A stretch of DNA of 64,000 nt. Source: Bacteroidota bacterium. GTDB taxonomy: Bacteria > Bacteroidota > Bacteroidia > Flavobacteriales > Flavobacteriaceae. The notes beneath the pieces were generated by a model. It was given only the letters and a program-made list of their open reading frames with translations. It had not been told where the DNA came from and did not search any database. This document shows, piece after piece, positions 39,389-49,593 of the stretch. The stretch spans positions 1-64,000 of the forward strand of contig JAQCDS010000005.1 of the NCBI GenBank assembly GCA_027620655.1, in the 5' to 3' direction. The position numbers were made by a program, and so were the translations under genes. Position 1 is the first letter of the stretch, and each line of letters opens with the position of its first letter.

Positions 39389-40347
39389 TAATTAGTATTT
39401 AAAAGTTTAGAAATTTCATCAAGTTTTGGAGTCAAAACAACTTCAATACGTCTGTTTTTTGCTTTTCCTTCGGTTGTTTCATTTGTTCCAATTGGCGCAT
39501 ATTCACTACGACCAGCGGCGGTTAAATTTTCAAGATTAATTGCATCATTTTCACTTAAAATTGCAATAATAGAAGTTGCACGCTTAGTGGATAAATCCCA
39601 GTTTCCAGAAATTTGGCCACCATTAGAAAAGGGAACATTGTCGGTGTGTCCTTCAATTAAAACAGCAATGTCTGGATTTTCACCAAGAACTTTTCCAAGT
39701 TGTACAATCGCTTTTCGTCCATCAGATCCTACAGACCAACTTCCAGATTTAAAAAGAAGTTTATTTTCCATAGACACATAAACTTTCCCGTTGCGTTGTT
39801 CAACAGTAAGTCCTTTGCCTTCAAAAGCAGTAAGTGCACTAGAAATAGCATTTTTTAAATCGGTCATTGCTTGATCTTTTGCCGCTATCAATGCTTCTAA
39901 TTCTGCAATGCGCTGCGAACGTTCTTGCATATCTGCTTCAAGTCGCATCAACCGATCATTTTCTGCAGCTAATGCTTGTTCTTTTGCCTCAAGTTGAGCA
40001 AGAAGTTCTCTGTTTTTTTGTGCATTTTCTTCTATCGACTTTGAGCTGTTTTGCTCCAATGCAGAATATGCAGCATCTAAATTTTCATATTTTTTTTGAA
40101 GTGCCTCAACTTCTTGAGCCAACTGATTGCGCTCGGTTTGTACGTCATCAAAAGCTTCTTGAAGTGTCTTCAGTTGTTCTTCGAGTTCTTTTTTCTGGAG
40201 AATTTCTTGATCATTATTCCCAGACAATTCATCATAATCTGATTTTAGTGTATTGTATTTTCCTTCTAGTTCTTTATACAACTTTGAAGATACACAAGAT
40301 GTGGTTGTAAGTGCAAATACGGATAAAAGAATAAAGTGTTTAAACAT
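39388..40347 (-). CDS. OmpA-family lipoprotein with long coiled-coil
   Basis: Lipobox TTSC; heptad-rich 60-170; C-terminal LIEGHTDNVPF...NWDLSTKRATSI. Confidence 0.92.
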   Translation of the reverse strand: MFKHFILLSVFALTTTSCVSSKLYKELEGKYNTLKSDYDELSGNNDQEILQKKELEEQLKTLQEAFDDVQTERNQLAQEVEALQKKYENLDAAYSALEQNSSKSIEENAQKNRELLAQLEAKEQALAAENDRLMRLEADMQERSQRIAELEALIAAKDQAMTDLKNAISSALTAFEGKGLTVEQRNGKVYVSMENKLLFKSGSWSVGSDGRKAIVQLGKVLGENPDIAVLIEGHTDNVPFSNGGQISGNWDLSTKRATSIIAILSENDAINLENLTAAGRSEYAPIGTNETTEGKAKNRRIEVVLTPKLDEISKLLNTN

Positions 40348-40359
40348 GATTTTTATTTT

Positions 40360-41124
40360 TTATTGTTTTAATTCTAATAGTACTGGACAGTGATCGCTAT
40401 GTACTGCTTCTGAAAGTATAACGGCTCTTTTAATATTTTCTTTTAAAGGGGTTGAAACTAATGTATAATCTAAACGCCACCCTTTATTATTGGCACGAGC
40501 ATTAGCTCTGTAGCTCCACCAACTGTATTGGTGCGGTGCTTTATTTAGATGTCTAAAGGCATCAACAAATCCACTTTTTAAAAAATTACTCATCCATGCA
40601 CGTTCTTCAGGTAAAAAACCTGAAACATTTTTGTTTCGAACAGGATCGTGTATGTCGATGGCCTCATGACAAATGTTATAATCCCCACAAATAATCAAAT
40701 TTGGAACTTCTTTTTTTAATTCATCAATGTAGGATTTAAACAAATCCATATATTCAAACTTGTGTTCCAAACGTTGAATATTAGTTCCAGATGGAAGGTA
40801 TAAACTCATTACAGAAACATTAGAAAAGTCTGCACGAATGTTTCGGCCTTCAAAATCCATGGATTCAATTCCAGTTCCGAAAACTATATTTTTGGGTTTT
40901 GTTTTGGATAAAATAGCCACACCGCTGTAGCCTTTTTTTTGAGCGCTAAACCAATAAGTATAAGGATAGCCAGCAGCTTCAAATTGACTTAGGTCTAGTT
41001 GATCTTCTTGGGCTTTAATTTCTTGTAAACAAATCACATCTGGATTGGCAGCAACTAGCCAATCCAAAACCCCCTTTTTAAGTGCAGCTCGAATTCCATT
41101 GACATTATATGAAACAATTTTCAT
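40360..41124 (-). CDS. xth: Exodeoxyribonuclease III (AP endonuclease)
   Basis: MKIVSYNVNGIRAALKKG; CLQEIKAQ; ICGDYNICHEAIDIHDP; SDHCPVLLEL. Confidence 0.94.
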   Translation of the reverse strand: MKIVSYNVNGIRAALKKGVLDWLVAANPDVICLQEIKAQEDQLDLSQFEAAGYPYTYWFSAQKKGYSGVAILSKTKPKNIVFGTGIESMDFEGRNIRADFSNVSVMSLYLPSGTNIQRLEHKFEYMDLFKSYIDELKKEVPNLIICGDYNICHEAIDIHDPVRNKNVSGFLPEERAWMSNFLKSGFVDAFRHLNKAPHQYSWWSYRANARANNKGWRLDYTLVSTPLKENIKRAVILSEAVHSDHCPVLLELKQ

Positions 41125-41244
41125 AGAGTAAATTGAATATTTTAGCTAAAATAATTAAAGCCTTACTTTTACACTAAATAATTTTAGAGTTTTATTGAAA
41201 AGTATCAACAAAATATTTTCGTTTTTTTATAGTTAAAACTAAGT

Positions 41245-44200
41245 ATGCACAGGTTTTTGATTTCTGTAATTTTATTTTCATCATCTTATGTTTTGGCACA
41301 AGACTCAAAGCGTTTGTACCAAACTAAAAAAATGGCGACAAATAAAACCATTGTTTTAGACAGTCTGAGCATTAATCCTTCCTTTTTTAAAATTGTGGAT
41401 TCCAATGGAGTTTCTGTTGATACAGCTTCTTATTATATGGATTTTAAAAAAGCAGTTTTAAACTTTAAAAATACGCTTCCACTAACAGATTCAATTGAAG
41501 TAACCTATTTAAAATATCCTGAATTTTTAACCAAAACCTACAAGCAAATTGACACTTCAGTTATTGTGAATTCAACGGGGACTTTGGACAAATTGTATCA
41601 AATATCAGAATCTAACACTGCACAAGAAGTTGTTCCTTTTGATGGCCTAACAACTTCTGGTAGTATTTCAAGAGGTGTAACTATTGGTAACAATCAAAAT
41701 TCTGTTTTAAATAGTGAGTTAGATTTACAAATTAGTGGAAAAATTAGTGAAAAAGTAACACTTAGAGCATCTATTCAAGATGCCAATATTCCTCTACAAC
41801 AGAGTGGGTATTCTCAACGTTTAGATGAGTTTGATCAGGTGTTTATTGAAGCTTTTACAGATCAGTGGGCCTTACGAGCTGGAGATATAGATTTGGAAAA
41901 CTATCGCTCTTATTTTGCCGAATTTTCAAAACGAGTGCAAGGACTTTATGTTAGTTCTGTTTTTAAACACAATACATCAAAAACAACAGCCTATGCTTCT
42001 GGAGCATTGGTGCGAGGACAGTTTATTACAAGTCAATTTACTGCTCAAGAGGGTAATCAAGGGCCATATAAACTTAAAGGGCAAAATAATGAATTGTTTG
42101 TATTGGTTGTTTCTGGAAGTGAAACCGTATATGTCAATGGCATTGCTTTGGAACGTGGAGCGACTAAAGATTATATCATTGACTATAATGCTGGGGAAAT
42201 CATTTTTAACCCAACATATCCTATTACTTCCGAAATGCGAATTACTGTTGATTATCAGTACAGCGAACGCAACTACACAAGATTTGTAGGTTATGCAGCC
42301 GCTGAATTTGATTCAGAAAAATTAAAATTTGGGGTATCATTTTACAATGAAAATGATTTGAAAAATCAGCCATTACAACAAAATTTAAATGCCAATCAGG
42401 CTGAAATATTGTCCAATGCGGGTGATGATACTTCACTTATGACTGCGCCGTCTGCAACTCCAGCAGAGTTTAGTGAAAACAGAATTTTATATAAAAAAGA
42501 AATTATTGATGGCGAAGAAGTCTTTGTGTTTTCTAACAATTCAGAAGACAGTCTATATCAAGTTAATTTTTTGTTTGTAGGAGAACAACAAGGAAATTAT
42601 ACGTTATCAAATTCAACGGCAATTTCAAATATTTATAGCTATGTATCGCCCATTTCTGGTCAAATGCAAGGAAGCTATGAGCCTATTGTACAACTTGTTG
42701 CACCAGTCAAACTTCAACTTGCAGTTTTAAACGGGGCATATATTCCAAATGAAAAAACGACTGTAGACTTTGAGTTGGCAGCAAGTCAAAATGATCTTAA
42801 TACATTTTCGGGTATTTCAGACGATGACAATGATGGTTTTGCAGCACGACTGGCTGTAAAACAACATATTCTTAAATCTAATAAATGGAACATAAAAATG
42901 GATTCCGAAATGGATTATATTCATAAAGATTTTAGGAATTTACAAGGACTCTATAATCCAGAGTTTAATAGAGATTGGAATTTGGAATTATCATCAAGAA
43001 ATCAAGTTGTTTCAGATTTTTGCGATCAGCTTTTTATGAACGCTGGAGTTTCTTTTTATCATATAGATTCAAATCAAATTAGTTATCAATATCAGCATCT
43101 GAATTTTTCTAAGGAATTTAATGGGAATCGCCATATTTTAAATTCAAATATACGTCTGAAGAATTTTGAATTTCGAACAAATTCTAGTGTTTTAAATACA
43201 AATGGCGTGCAATCAAAGTCCACTTTTTTTCGTTCTTTCTCTCAACTCAAATACGATGTTGGTGTATTTTGGCCAGGCGTTAAATTTTCTACAGAACAAA
43301 ATAAAATCACTAAACTTCCATCAGAAGATTTAGACCTTCAAAGTCAAAAATTTAGCGCCTACGAAACGTTTATAGGCGTTGGAGATTCAACCAAAGTTTT
43401 TATGAAAGTAGGGTATATCAAACGTCATAATGATAGTGTGCAAAATAACACTTTGAGACGTGTTAATACCTCTGACACCTACTATGCTAATACTCAAATT
43501 ATTCGAAATGAAACTTCTAATTTGAGTTTATATGCAAATTATAGAGTTTTTAAGCCTGAAGATGAAAATAAATTAATTCAAAAAATACTTAATTCAAGAT
43601 TATTTTATGATCAAAAGTTGGCCAAAAATCTAGTCCAGTGGCAAAGTGTTTATGAAACAAGCTCAGGGCAACTCCCACAACAAGATTTTACTTACGTAGA
43701 GGTTGAGCCAGGACAAGGAAGTTTTGTGTGGTTGGATTATAATGGCAATGGTATTCAGGAACTTGAAGAATTTGAAGTTGCACAATTTCAAGATCAAGCA
43801 ACGTATATTCGAGTGCTTTTGCCAAATCAAGTTTATATTCGAACACATCAGAACCGTTTAAGTCAATCGCTTACAATTGATCCTATTCAATGGAGTGGAT
43901 CTTCCAATAAAGCAAAACGTTTTTGGTCTCATTTTTATAATCAAACCACATTTTTAATCGATAGAAAACAAAGAAACACTGGTCAAGATATCAATTTAAA
44001 TCCATTTCAGTCCAACCCAGAAAATCAACTAGCCTTGCAGTCCAATTTTCGAAATCAATTATTTTTTAATAGAGGCAAACAACACTACACAGTGTCCTAT
44101 AGTTTTTCGGGTTCAGAGTTGAAAAATGTTTTATCGTTTGGCTCTATTGCCCAAAAAAGCTATGCACATCAATTGAATTTTACGCATAAAATCCAGAAAC

Positions 44201-44679
44201 AATGGCTTTTAAATTTTCAATTTAATTTTGATAATAATAAATCTGAAAGTGAAAATTATTCTTCTAAAAATTTTGAATTAGATCAAATTTTAATGAATCC
44301 AAAGATTTCATATTTATTAGACGACAATAAATGTTTTGATGTTTTTTATCAGTTTCAACAAAAAGAAAATTTAATTAATGATAATGAACATTTGAAACAA
44401 CATAAACTTGGAGTTTCTGCTGTTATGAATCAAAATACGAGTTCTTCCATTTCTGCAGAGTTTAACTATTTTTCAAATGCTTTTGAGGGTAATGCAAATA
44501 CCCCTGTGGCCTACCAAATGATGGAAGGTTTACAGCCTGGAACAAATTTTACTTGGTCATTAATTGCACAAAAAAAACTCACTAAGTTTTTGGATTTGAA
44601 TCTAAATTATTTTGGCAGAAAAACTGAAACTAGCCGAACAATTCATACTGGAACAGTGCAATTGAAAGCTTATTTTTAA
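41245..44679 (+). CDS. Large (1144 aa) predicted outer membrane beta-barrel protein of unknown function
   Basis: Signal peptide; alternating barrel-like strands throughout; LDYNGNGIQELEEFEVAQ EF-hand-like motif. Confidence 0.75.
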   Translation: MHRFLISVILFSSSYVLAQDSKRLYQTKKMATNKTIVLDSLSINPSFFKIVDSNGVSVDTASYYMDFKKAVLNFKNTLPLTDSIEVTYLKYPEFLTKTYKQIDTSVIVNSTGTLDKLYQISESNTAQEVVPFDGLTTSGSISRGVTIGNNQNSVLNSELDLQISGKISEKVTLRASIQDANIPLQQSGYSQRLDEFDQVFIEAFTDQWALRAGDIDLENYRSYFAEFSKRVQGLYVSSVFKHNTSKTTAYASGALVRGQFITSQFTAQEGNQGPYKLKGQNNELFVLVVSGSETVYVNGIALERGATKDYIIDYNAGEIIFNPTYPITSEMRITVDYQYSERNYTRFVGYAAAEFDSEKLKFGVSFYNENDLKNQPLQQNLNANQAEILSNAGDDTSLMTAPSATPAEFSENRILYKKEIIDGEEVFVFSNNSEDSLYQVNFLFVGEQQGNYTLSNSTAISNIYSYVSPISGQMQGSYEPIVQLVAPVKLQLAVLNGAYIPNEKTTVDFELAASQNDLNTFSGISDDDNDGFAARLAVKQHILKSNKWNIKMDSEMDYIHKDFRNLQGLYNPEFNRDWNLELSSRNQVVSDFCDQLFMNAGVSFYHIDSNQISYQYQHLNFSKEFNGNRHILNSNIRLKNFEFRTNSSVLNTNGVQSKSTFFRSFSQLKYDVGVFWPGVKFSTEQNKITKLPSEDLDLQSQKFSAYETFIGVGDSTKVFMKVGYIKRHNDSVQNNTLRRVNTSDTYYANTQIIRNETSNLSLYANYRVFKPEDENKLIQKILNSRLFYDQKLAKNLVQWQSVYETSSGQLPQQDFTYVEVEPGQGSFVWLDYNGNGIQELEEFEVAQFQDQATYIRVLLPNQVYIRTHQNRLSQSLTIDPIQWSGSSNKAKRFWSHFYNQTTFLIDRKQRNTGQDINLNPFQSNPENQLALQSNFRNQLFFNRGKQHYTVSYSFSGSELKNVLSFGSIAQKSYAHQLNFTHKIQKQWLLNFQFNFDNNKSESENYSSKNFELDQILMNPKISYLLDDNKCFDVFYQFQQKENLINDNEHLKQHKLGVSAVMNQNTSSSISAEFNYFSNAFEGNANTPVAYQMMEGLQPGTNFTWSLIAQKKLTKFLDLNLNYFGRKTETSRTIHTGTVQLKAYF

Positions 44680-44729
44680 TATATGATGGTATGATTTTTG
44701 ATAATTATTTTATCTAAATCTTACAGATC

Positions 44730-44867
44730 ATGAAGCACTTATTATCAATTTTTTTTATTTCTCTTTCAATTCAATTTTTTCCAGGAGAAAGGAACTTTGT
44801 AGGCCCTTTGGTATCTTTGTCAAGATCGTCTGCAAACTGTGTTTTAAAATTCAAAAATGCAGAATAA
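44730..44867 (+). pseudogene. Remnant 5' end of a truncated secreted-protein gene (signal peptide MKHLLSIFFISLSIQFF) running into antisense DUF3078 sequence
   Basis: ATG and signal-peptide-like residues up to about 44779; downstream residues are the reverse complement of the DUF3078 ORF. Confidence 0.6.
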
Positions 44868-45205
44868 TACCAGTAGCCTTTAGTTTTTTTTCCAACAACA
44901 GAATTCCATTCCAATACATCACTAGATTTTTGGATATCTTGATTTTTGATTTTTGTGAGACCAAAATTTGCAATCAGTTTATTTTCCCAAGTCCAATCAT
45001 TTTTTTGATAATTAAAATCATAATTAAGACCAAGTGTTCCGGAAACATTACTAATTCCGCCAGCAATCCAATTATCAAATGATGATTGATTAACAAGGAA
45101 AGTTATGACTCCTTTTTTGACCCAATGCGGTTTGGATTCTTCTGTATTTTGTGAGAAACATAAACTGAAAATGAGGCTTAATGCAATAAGCAAAGTTTTT
45201 TTCAT
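44771..45205 (-). pseudogene. DUF3078 family protein, 3'-truncated
   Basis: Family-like N-terminal half (FLVNQSSFDNWIAGGISNVSGTLGLNYDFNYQKNDWTWENKL...YYSAFLNFKTQFADD) ends abruptly at KFLSPGKN*; homologues are expected to be about twice as long. Confidence 0.65.
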
Positions 45206-45285
45206 AGGTTTTGATTTGGGTTAATAAATTTATACAAAGGTATGTTTTCTAAAATAAAATAAAAAACGCTTTTAAAGAGAGCGGT

Positions 45286-45789
45286 TTATTTTTTTTTAAA
45301 AAGTGGAACAGAGGAGCATGCTTCACCATACATTATAGATTTTGCCACCGATTGAAGTTTTTCAATAATTAGCAAATATGCATTTTGAGGAACGGGTTTG
45401 TTAGAACATCCTTTAACAATAACGGGTTTGTCTTTGCAATAAGACAAGTCTAATCCGTCTATAATGGAAGTATACAATACTGTTTCAAGAGTTTCTAAAG
45501 ATCCTACAATTACTGTTTTCGCAATGCCATGCAAGTGCGTTTGAACGAGCATAAATGCCCATGCAGGAATAATAGCTTCGGAGCTGCAATGTAATGCCAC
45601 ATGGTGATTTTTAAATTGTTGCCAGTCAAAATTTAAAAGGGTTTTTCGAAATTCTATTTCCTTTAAAATAAGCCCTTCATAAAGCCAATCTTTAATGTCT
45701 AAAAGAGTTCGTGTACCTGAGGGGTAGAAGTCTTCCAAGTCTATTGTGATTAGACTACTTTTTGTTACGCGATTAACAATTTCCGCCAT
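45286..45789 (-). CDS. DUF2480 family protein
   Basis: VNRVTKSSLITIDLEDFYPSGTRTLLDIKDWLYEGLILKEIEFR; downstream of SUF genes. Confidence 0.8.
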   Translation of the reverse strand: MAEIVNRVTKSSLITIDLEDFYPSGTRTLLDIKDWLYEGLILKEIEFRKTLLNFDWQQFKNHHVALHCSSEAIIPAWAFMLVQTHLHGIAKTVIVGSLETLETVLYTSIIDGLDLSYCKDKPVIVKGCSNKPVPQNAYLLIIEKLQSVAKSIMYGEACSSVPLFKKK

Positions 45790-45792
45790 TTT

Positions 45793-46119
45793 TTATAGCA
45801 TTCCGAGTTCGAGTTTTGCTTCTTCACTCATTAAGTCTTGCGACCATGGCGGGTCAAAAGTAATCTCAACTTCGGCGTCTTTTACCTCGTCCAAAGATTT
45901 TACTTTTTCTTCAACTTCAAGTGGAAGTGTTTCTGCCACTGGGCAATTGGGTGTGGTGAGTGTCATCAAAATTTTTACTTCATAATCTTCATTGACAAAC
46001 ACGTCATAAATCAGTCCTAGTTCATAAATATCAACTGGAATTTCGGGATCAAAAATTGTTTTAAGAACTCTAACAATCTTTTCGCCCAATGCATTTACAT
46101 CTATATAAGATTCACTCAT
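45793..46119 (-). CDS. DUF59/MIP18 family Fe-S assembly protein (SufT-like)
   Basis: VLKTIFDPEIPVDIYELGLIYDV; MTLTTPNCPVAETLP. Confidence 0.9.
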   Translation of the reverse strand: MSESYIDVNALGEKIVRVLKTIFDPEIPVDIYELGLIYDVFVNEDYEVKILMTLTTPNCPVAETLPLEVEEKVKSLDEVKDAEVEITFDPPWSQDLMSEEAKLELGML

Positions 46120-46121
46120 AA

Positions 46122-46541
46122 TTATTGCTGTGTTTGATATGCCAGAGCATACATTTTTATTTGTTTAATCATACTTACCAATCCATTTGCTCTTGTAGGG
46201 GATAGGTGTTCCTTGAGGCCAATAGCATCAATAAAATCAGTATTAGCAGATAAAATTTCTTGTGGACTTTGGTTAGAAAACACACGAACTAAAATAGCAA
46301 CAATACCTTTTGTAATGATGGCATCACTATCGGCCGAAAAAATAACTTTATCATTCTTAAATTCTGAATGAAGCCATACTTTACTTTGACATCCTTTGAT
46401 GATATTTTCATCAGTTTTGTATTTGGTGTCAATCAATGGGAGTGATTTTCCTAATTCAATCATATACTCATAGCGTTCCATCCAATCATCAAACATGGAA
46501 AACTCTTCTATCAGTTCATTTTGTATGGTTTCTATTTTCAT
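46122..46541 (-). CDS. sufE: SufE family cysteine desulfuration protein
   Basis: DWMERYEYMIELGKSLP; IKGCQSKVWLHSE. Confidence 0.93.
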   Translation of the reverse strand: MKIETIQNELIEEFSMFDDWMERYEYMIELGKSLPLIDTKYKTDENIIKGCQSKVWLHSEFKNDKVIFSADSDAIITKGIVAILVRVFSNQSPQEILSANTDFIDAIGLKEHLSPTRANGLVSMIKQIKMYALAYQTQQ

Positions 46542-46556
46542 ACTACAAAAATATGA

Positions 46557-47012
46557 CTATCTATCATTTTCTAAACTTAAATATAGTAAATGATTAACAA
46601 GTGGTTTGATTTCTTTCGGTGGATTTCCATGGTCAAACCCTCTCGATTTGAAAGTGGTGTTATTGATTACTATTGTCAATTCTGCATTTTGTGCTGCATC
46701 TCCAAAGCGTAAATCTGATGGAGCTTCAAATTTTTCAAACCCAACTAAATCAATTTTTGTGAGTAGTTCTAGACATTTAGCCCAATCCATTGGCGTCATC
46801 TCTTTTTCAGTAAATTCCTTTTTTTGATAATCTAGGTATGTAAGAATCTTATCTTCGTTTATATGATATTCTTTATAAAATCCTCGTGTATAATGTTTAT
46901 AAATAAAAACAGCTTTTTTATTTTCTGTGATATTTTCAGAGCTCTTTATTCTTTTTGACGCACATTTTGTATTTACAAAAACGAAACAAATAAGAGTAAA
47001 CAAAAATTTCAT
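46557..47012 (-). CDS. Hypothetical lipoprotein within the SUF operon
   Basis: Short N-terminal signal with Cys (NTKCASK); same strand between sufS and sufE. Confidence 0.7.
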   Translation of the reverse strand: MKFLFTLICFVFVNTKCASKRIKSSENITENKKAVFIYKHYTRGFYKEYHINEDKILTYLDYQKKEFTEKEMTPMDWAKCLELLTKIDLVGFEKFEAPSDLRFGDAAQNAELTIVINNTTFKSRGFDHGNPPKEIKPLVNHLLYLSLENDR

Positions 47013-47028
47013 AAGCAGATTTTTAAAA

Positions 47029-48267
47029 TTATCCGAGCATCATTTTGGCTTTTTTCAGAGCTTCAACCAAACGGTCTATTTCTTCTTTGGTGTTATAAAA
47101 AGCGAAAGATGCACGTGCAGTTCCCGAAATTCCATAAAAATCCATAATAGGTTGTGCACAGTGTTGTCCAGTTCTTATGGCGATTCCCAATTTATCAATA
47201 ATTGTACCTATATCATAGGCATGAATATTTTCAATATTAAATGAGATAACAGAGGTTTTCTGTTTTGAATTTCCATAAATTTTTAAACCTTCTATTGCCA
47301 ATAATTGTTTAGTGGCATACTCTAATAGTTCATTTTCATAAGTAGCAATAGTATCAAATCCGATAGCATTCATGTAGTTTATGGCTGCGCCAAATGCAAT
47401 ACCGCCACAAATATTTGGAGTCCCAGCTTCAAATTTATGCGGAAGATCGGCATAGGTGGTTTTTTCAAATGTGACTTCTGAAATCATTTCTCCACCACCT
47501 TGATATGGGGGTAATTTTTTTAACCATTGTTCTTTTGCATAAATCATTCCAACACCTGTTGGACCACACATTTTGTGTGCAGAGGTCACATAAAAATCTA
47601 CATCCAATTCTTGTACATCAGGCTTAATGTGTGGACAGGCTTGTGCGCCATCGATTAGAACAGCTGCACCTACATTGTGAGATTTTTCAATGATTGTTTT
47701 AATGGGATTGATCGTACCTAATGCATTTGAAATATGATTTACAAACACCAATTTTGGATTCAATTTTAGTAATGCTTCAAATTGATTCATATCCAATTCC
47801 CCTTCAATAGTCATTGGAATAACCTTTAATATTGCTTCTGTTTTTTCGCAAAGCATTTGCCAAGGAACAATATTACTATGATGTTCTAAAGCAGAAACTA
47901 AAATAACATCATCTTTTTTTAGAATAGCACCAAAACCATGTGCTACTAAATTGATGCTATGGGTGGTTCCGGAAGTGAAAATAATTTCGTGAGCAAATTT
48001 TGCATTAAAATGCTTTTGAATCGTTTGACGTGCTTCTTCATAACGATCTGTTGCCTCTTGACTCAATTGATGAACACCTCTATGAATATTAGCATTATAA
48101 TTACTGTAATAGTCTGTAATAACATCAATAACCTGTTGTGGCGTTTGAGACGTTGCTGCATTATCAAAATACACCAAAGGTTTACCATTTACTTTTCGGT
48201 TGAGAATAGGAAAATCTTTTCGAATTTTATGGACATCAAATGCTGTATTTTGAGCAGTATTTTTCAT
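47029..48267 (-). CDS. sufS: Cysteine desulfurase SufS
   Basis: VYFDNAATSQTPQQVID; SAHKMCGPTGVGMIY; AIRTGQHCAQPIMDFY. Confidence 0.96.
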   Translation of the reverse strand: MKNTAQNTAFDVHKIRKDFPILNRKVNGKPLVYFDNAATSQTPQQVIDVITDYYSNYNANIHRGVHQLSQEATDRYEEARQTIQKHFNAKFAHEIIFTSGTTHSINLVAHGFGAILKKDDVILVSALEHHSNIVPWQMLCEKTEAILKVIPMTIEGELDMNQFEALLKLNPKLVFVNHISNALGTINPIKTIIEKSHNVGAAVLIDGAQACPHIKPDVQELDVDFYVTSAHKMCGPTGVGMIYAKEQWLKKLPPYQGGGEMISEVTFEKTTYADLPHKFEAGTPNICGGIAFGAAINYMNAIGFDTIATYENELLEYATKQLLAIEGLKIYGNSKQKTSVISFNIENIHAYDIGTIIDKLGIAIRTGQHCAQPIMDFYGISGTARASFAFYNTKEEIDRLVEALKKAKMMLG

Positions 48268-49583
48268 TATAAATCAAATCCAATATTTACTCCTAATTTA
48301 TTGGCAATCAGCTTATTAATTCGTTTTTTAAGTTGTGGAATTTTTACACTTTCGAGGACATTATTAGCAAATGCATACATCAACAATGCTCGAGCTTCTT
48401 TTTCTGGAATACCTCTTGCGCGTAAATAAAACATTGCGCTCTCGTCCAATTGTCCAATAGTACATCCATGAGAACATTTTACATCGTCAGCAAAAATTTC
48501 GAGCTGAGGTTTTGTATTGATGGTTGCTTTATCATTAACCAATAAATTATTGTTGGCTTGAAAAGCATTTGTTTTTTGTGCTTCTTTTTCTACAACAACT
48601 TTACCATTAAAAACACCTACTGCACTATCCCCAAAAATCCCTTTGTAGTCTTGATGACTTTCGCAATTTGGCTCAATATGATGAACAAGGGTGTTGTGGT
48701 CTACATGCTGTTTATGACCAACTATAGTAACTCCTTTTAGAGTTGAGTTAATGTGTTCACCGTTTTGGAAAAAGCTAAGGTTGTTTCTAGTCAGTTTTCC
48801 TCCAAAACTAAAGGTGTGAACAGAAACATCACTCTCTTGATGTTGATCAATAAAGGTGTTATCAATCAAAGATGCTTTTGCTTTGTCATTTTGTACTTTA
48901 TAATAGTCAATGATAGCACGTTTTGCCGCAAAAATTTCGGTAACACTATTGGTTAGTGTTGCATGTTCTGTTAAACTTTGATGACGTTCTATAATCTGAA
49001 CTTGAGCATTTTCATCAACAACTATTAAATTTCTGGGTTGGAGTAATAATGAGGGTTCAACTCCTGTTGAAAAATGAATGATTTGTATCGGTCTTTCAGC
49101 AAGTTTATTCTTTTTAATATGGATATACGCCCCCTCAGAACAAAATGCAGTATTGAGTGCATTCAGCCCATTTTTTGAAGCAATTTTATTAAAATAATTT
49201 TCAATTATTGGCTGATATTTAGATTTGCTCATTACTGCAGACATCAAACAAACATCAATTCCTTCGTGAGTTGTTTTTGATAAATGTGAGGCATACTTTC
49301 CATCAATAAAAATAATTTTATAACTATCGATATCATGGATAAAATATTGCTGAATGTCTTTGTATTCTATAGTGTTTTCAGCCTTTGGAAAAATGCTATA
49401 TTCTTCTTTTAAGATTTTATTCAATGAGGTATATTTCCAAGCTTCGTTTTTTTTGGTAGGAAAACCTTCGTTTTCAAAAATTTTAATCGCCTCACCACGT
49501 AATTCATTGATAAAGGAATTGTCTATTGAATTTTGATTTTCAAAAGCAATAAATGACGATAAAAGTTTTTCTTTTAATTCCAT
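48267..49583 (-). CDS. sufD: Fe-S cluster assembly protein SufD
   Basis: KNEAWKYTSL; C-terminal DVKCSHGCTIGQLDESAMFYLRARGIPEKEARALLMYAFA. Confidence 0.95.
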   Translation of the reverse strand: MELKEKLLSSFIAFENQNSIDNSFINELRGEAIKIFENEGFPTKKNEAWKYTSLNKILKEEYSIFPKAENTIEYKDIQQYFIHDIDSYKIIFIDGKYASHLSKTTHEGIDVCLMSAVMSKSKYQPIIENYFNKIASKNGLNALNTAFCSEGAYIHIKKNKLAERPIQIIHFSTGVEPSLLLQPRNLIVVDENAQVQIIERHQSLTEHATLTNSVTEIFAAKRAIIDYYKVQNDKAKASLIDNTFIDQHQESDVSVHTFSFGGKLTRNNLSFFQNGEHINSTLKGVTIVGHKQHVDHNTLVHHIEPNCESHQDYKGIFGDSAVGVFNGKVVVEKEAQKTNAFQANNNLLVNDKATINTKPQLEIFADDVKCSHGCTIGQLDESAMFYLRARGIPEKEARALLMYAFANNVLESVKIPQLKKRINKLIANKLGVNIGFDL

Positions 49584-49593
49584 AAATTACATT

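Noticed and set aside
39867-40310. 147-aa plus-strand ORF antisense to the OmpA lipoprotein
   Set aside because: Leu-rich translation produced by reverse reading of the coiled-coil region.
41915-42289. 124-aa ORF in another frame within the 1144-aa outer membrane protein
   Set aside because: Same-strand alternative frame of a long continuous ORF; no independent support.
47959-48429. 156-aa plus-strand ORF spanning the sufS/sufD boundary
   Set aside because: Antisense to two solid SUF genes and implausible composition.
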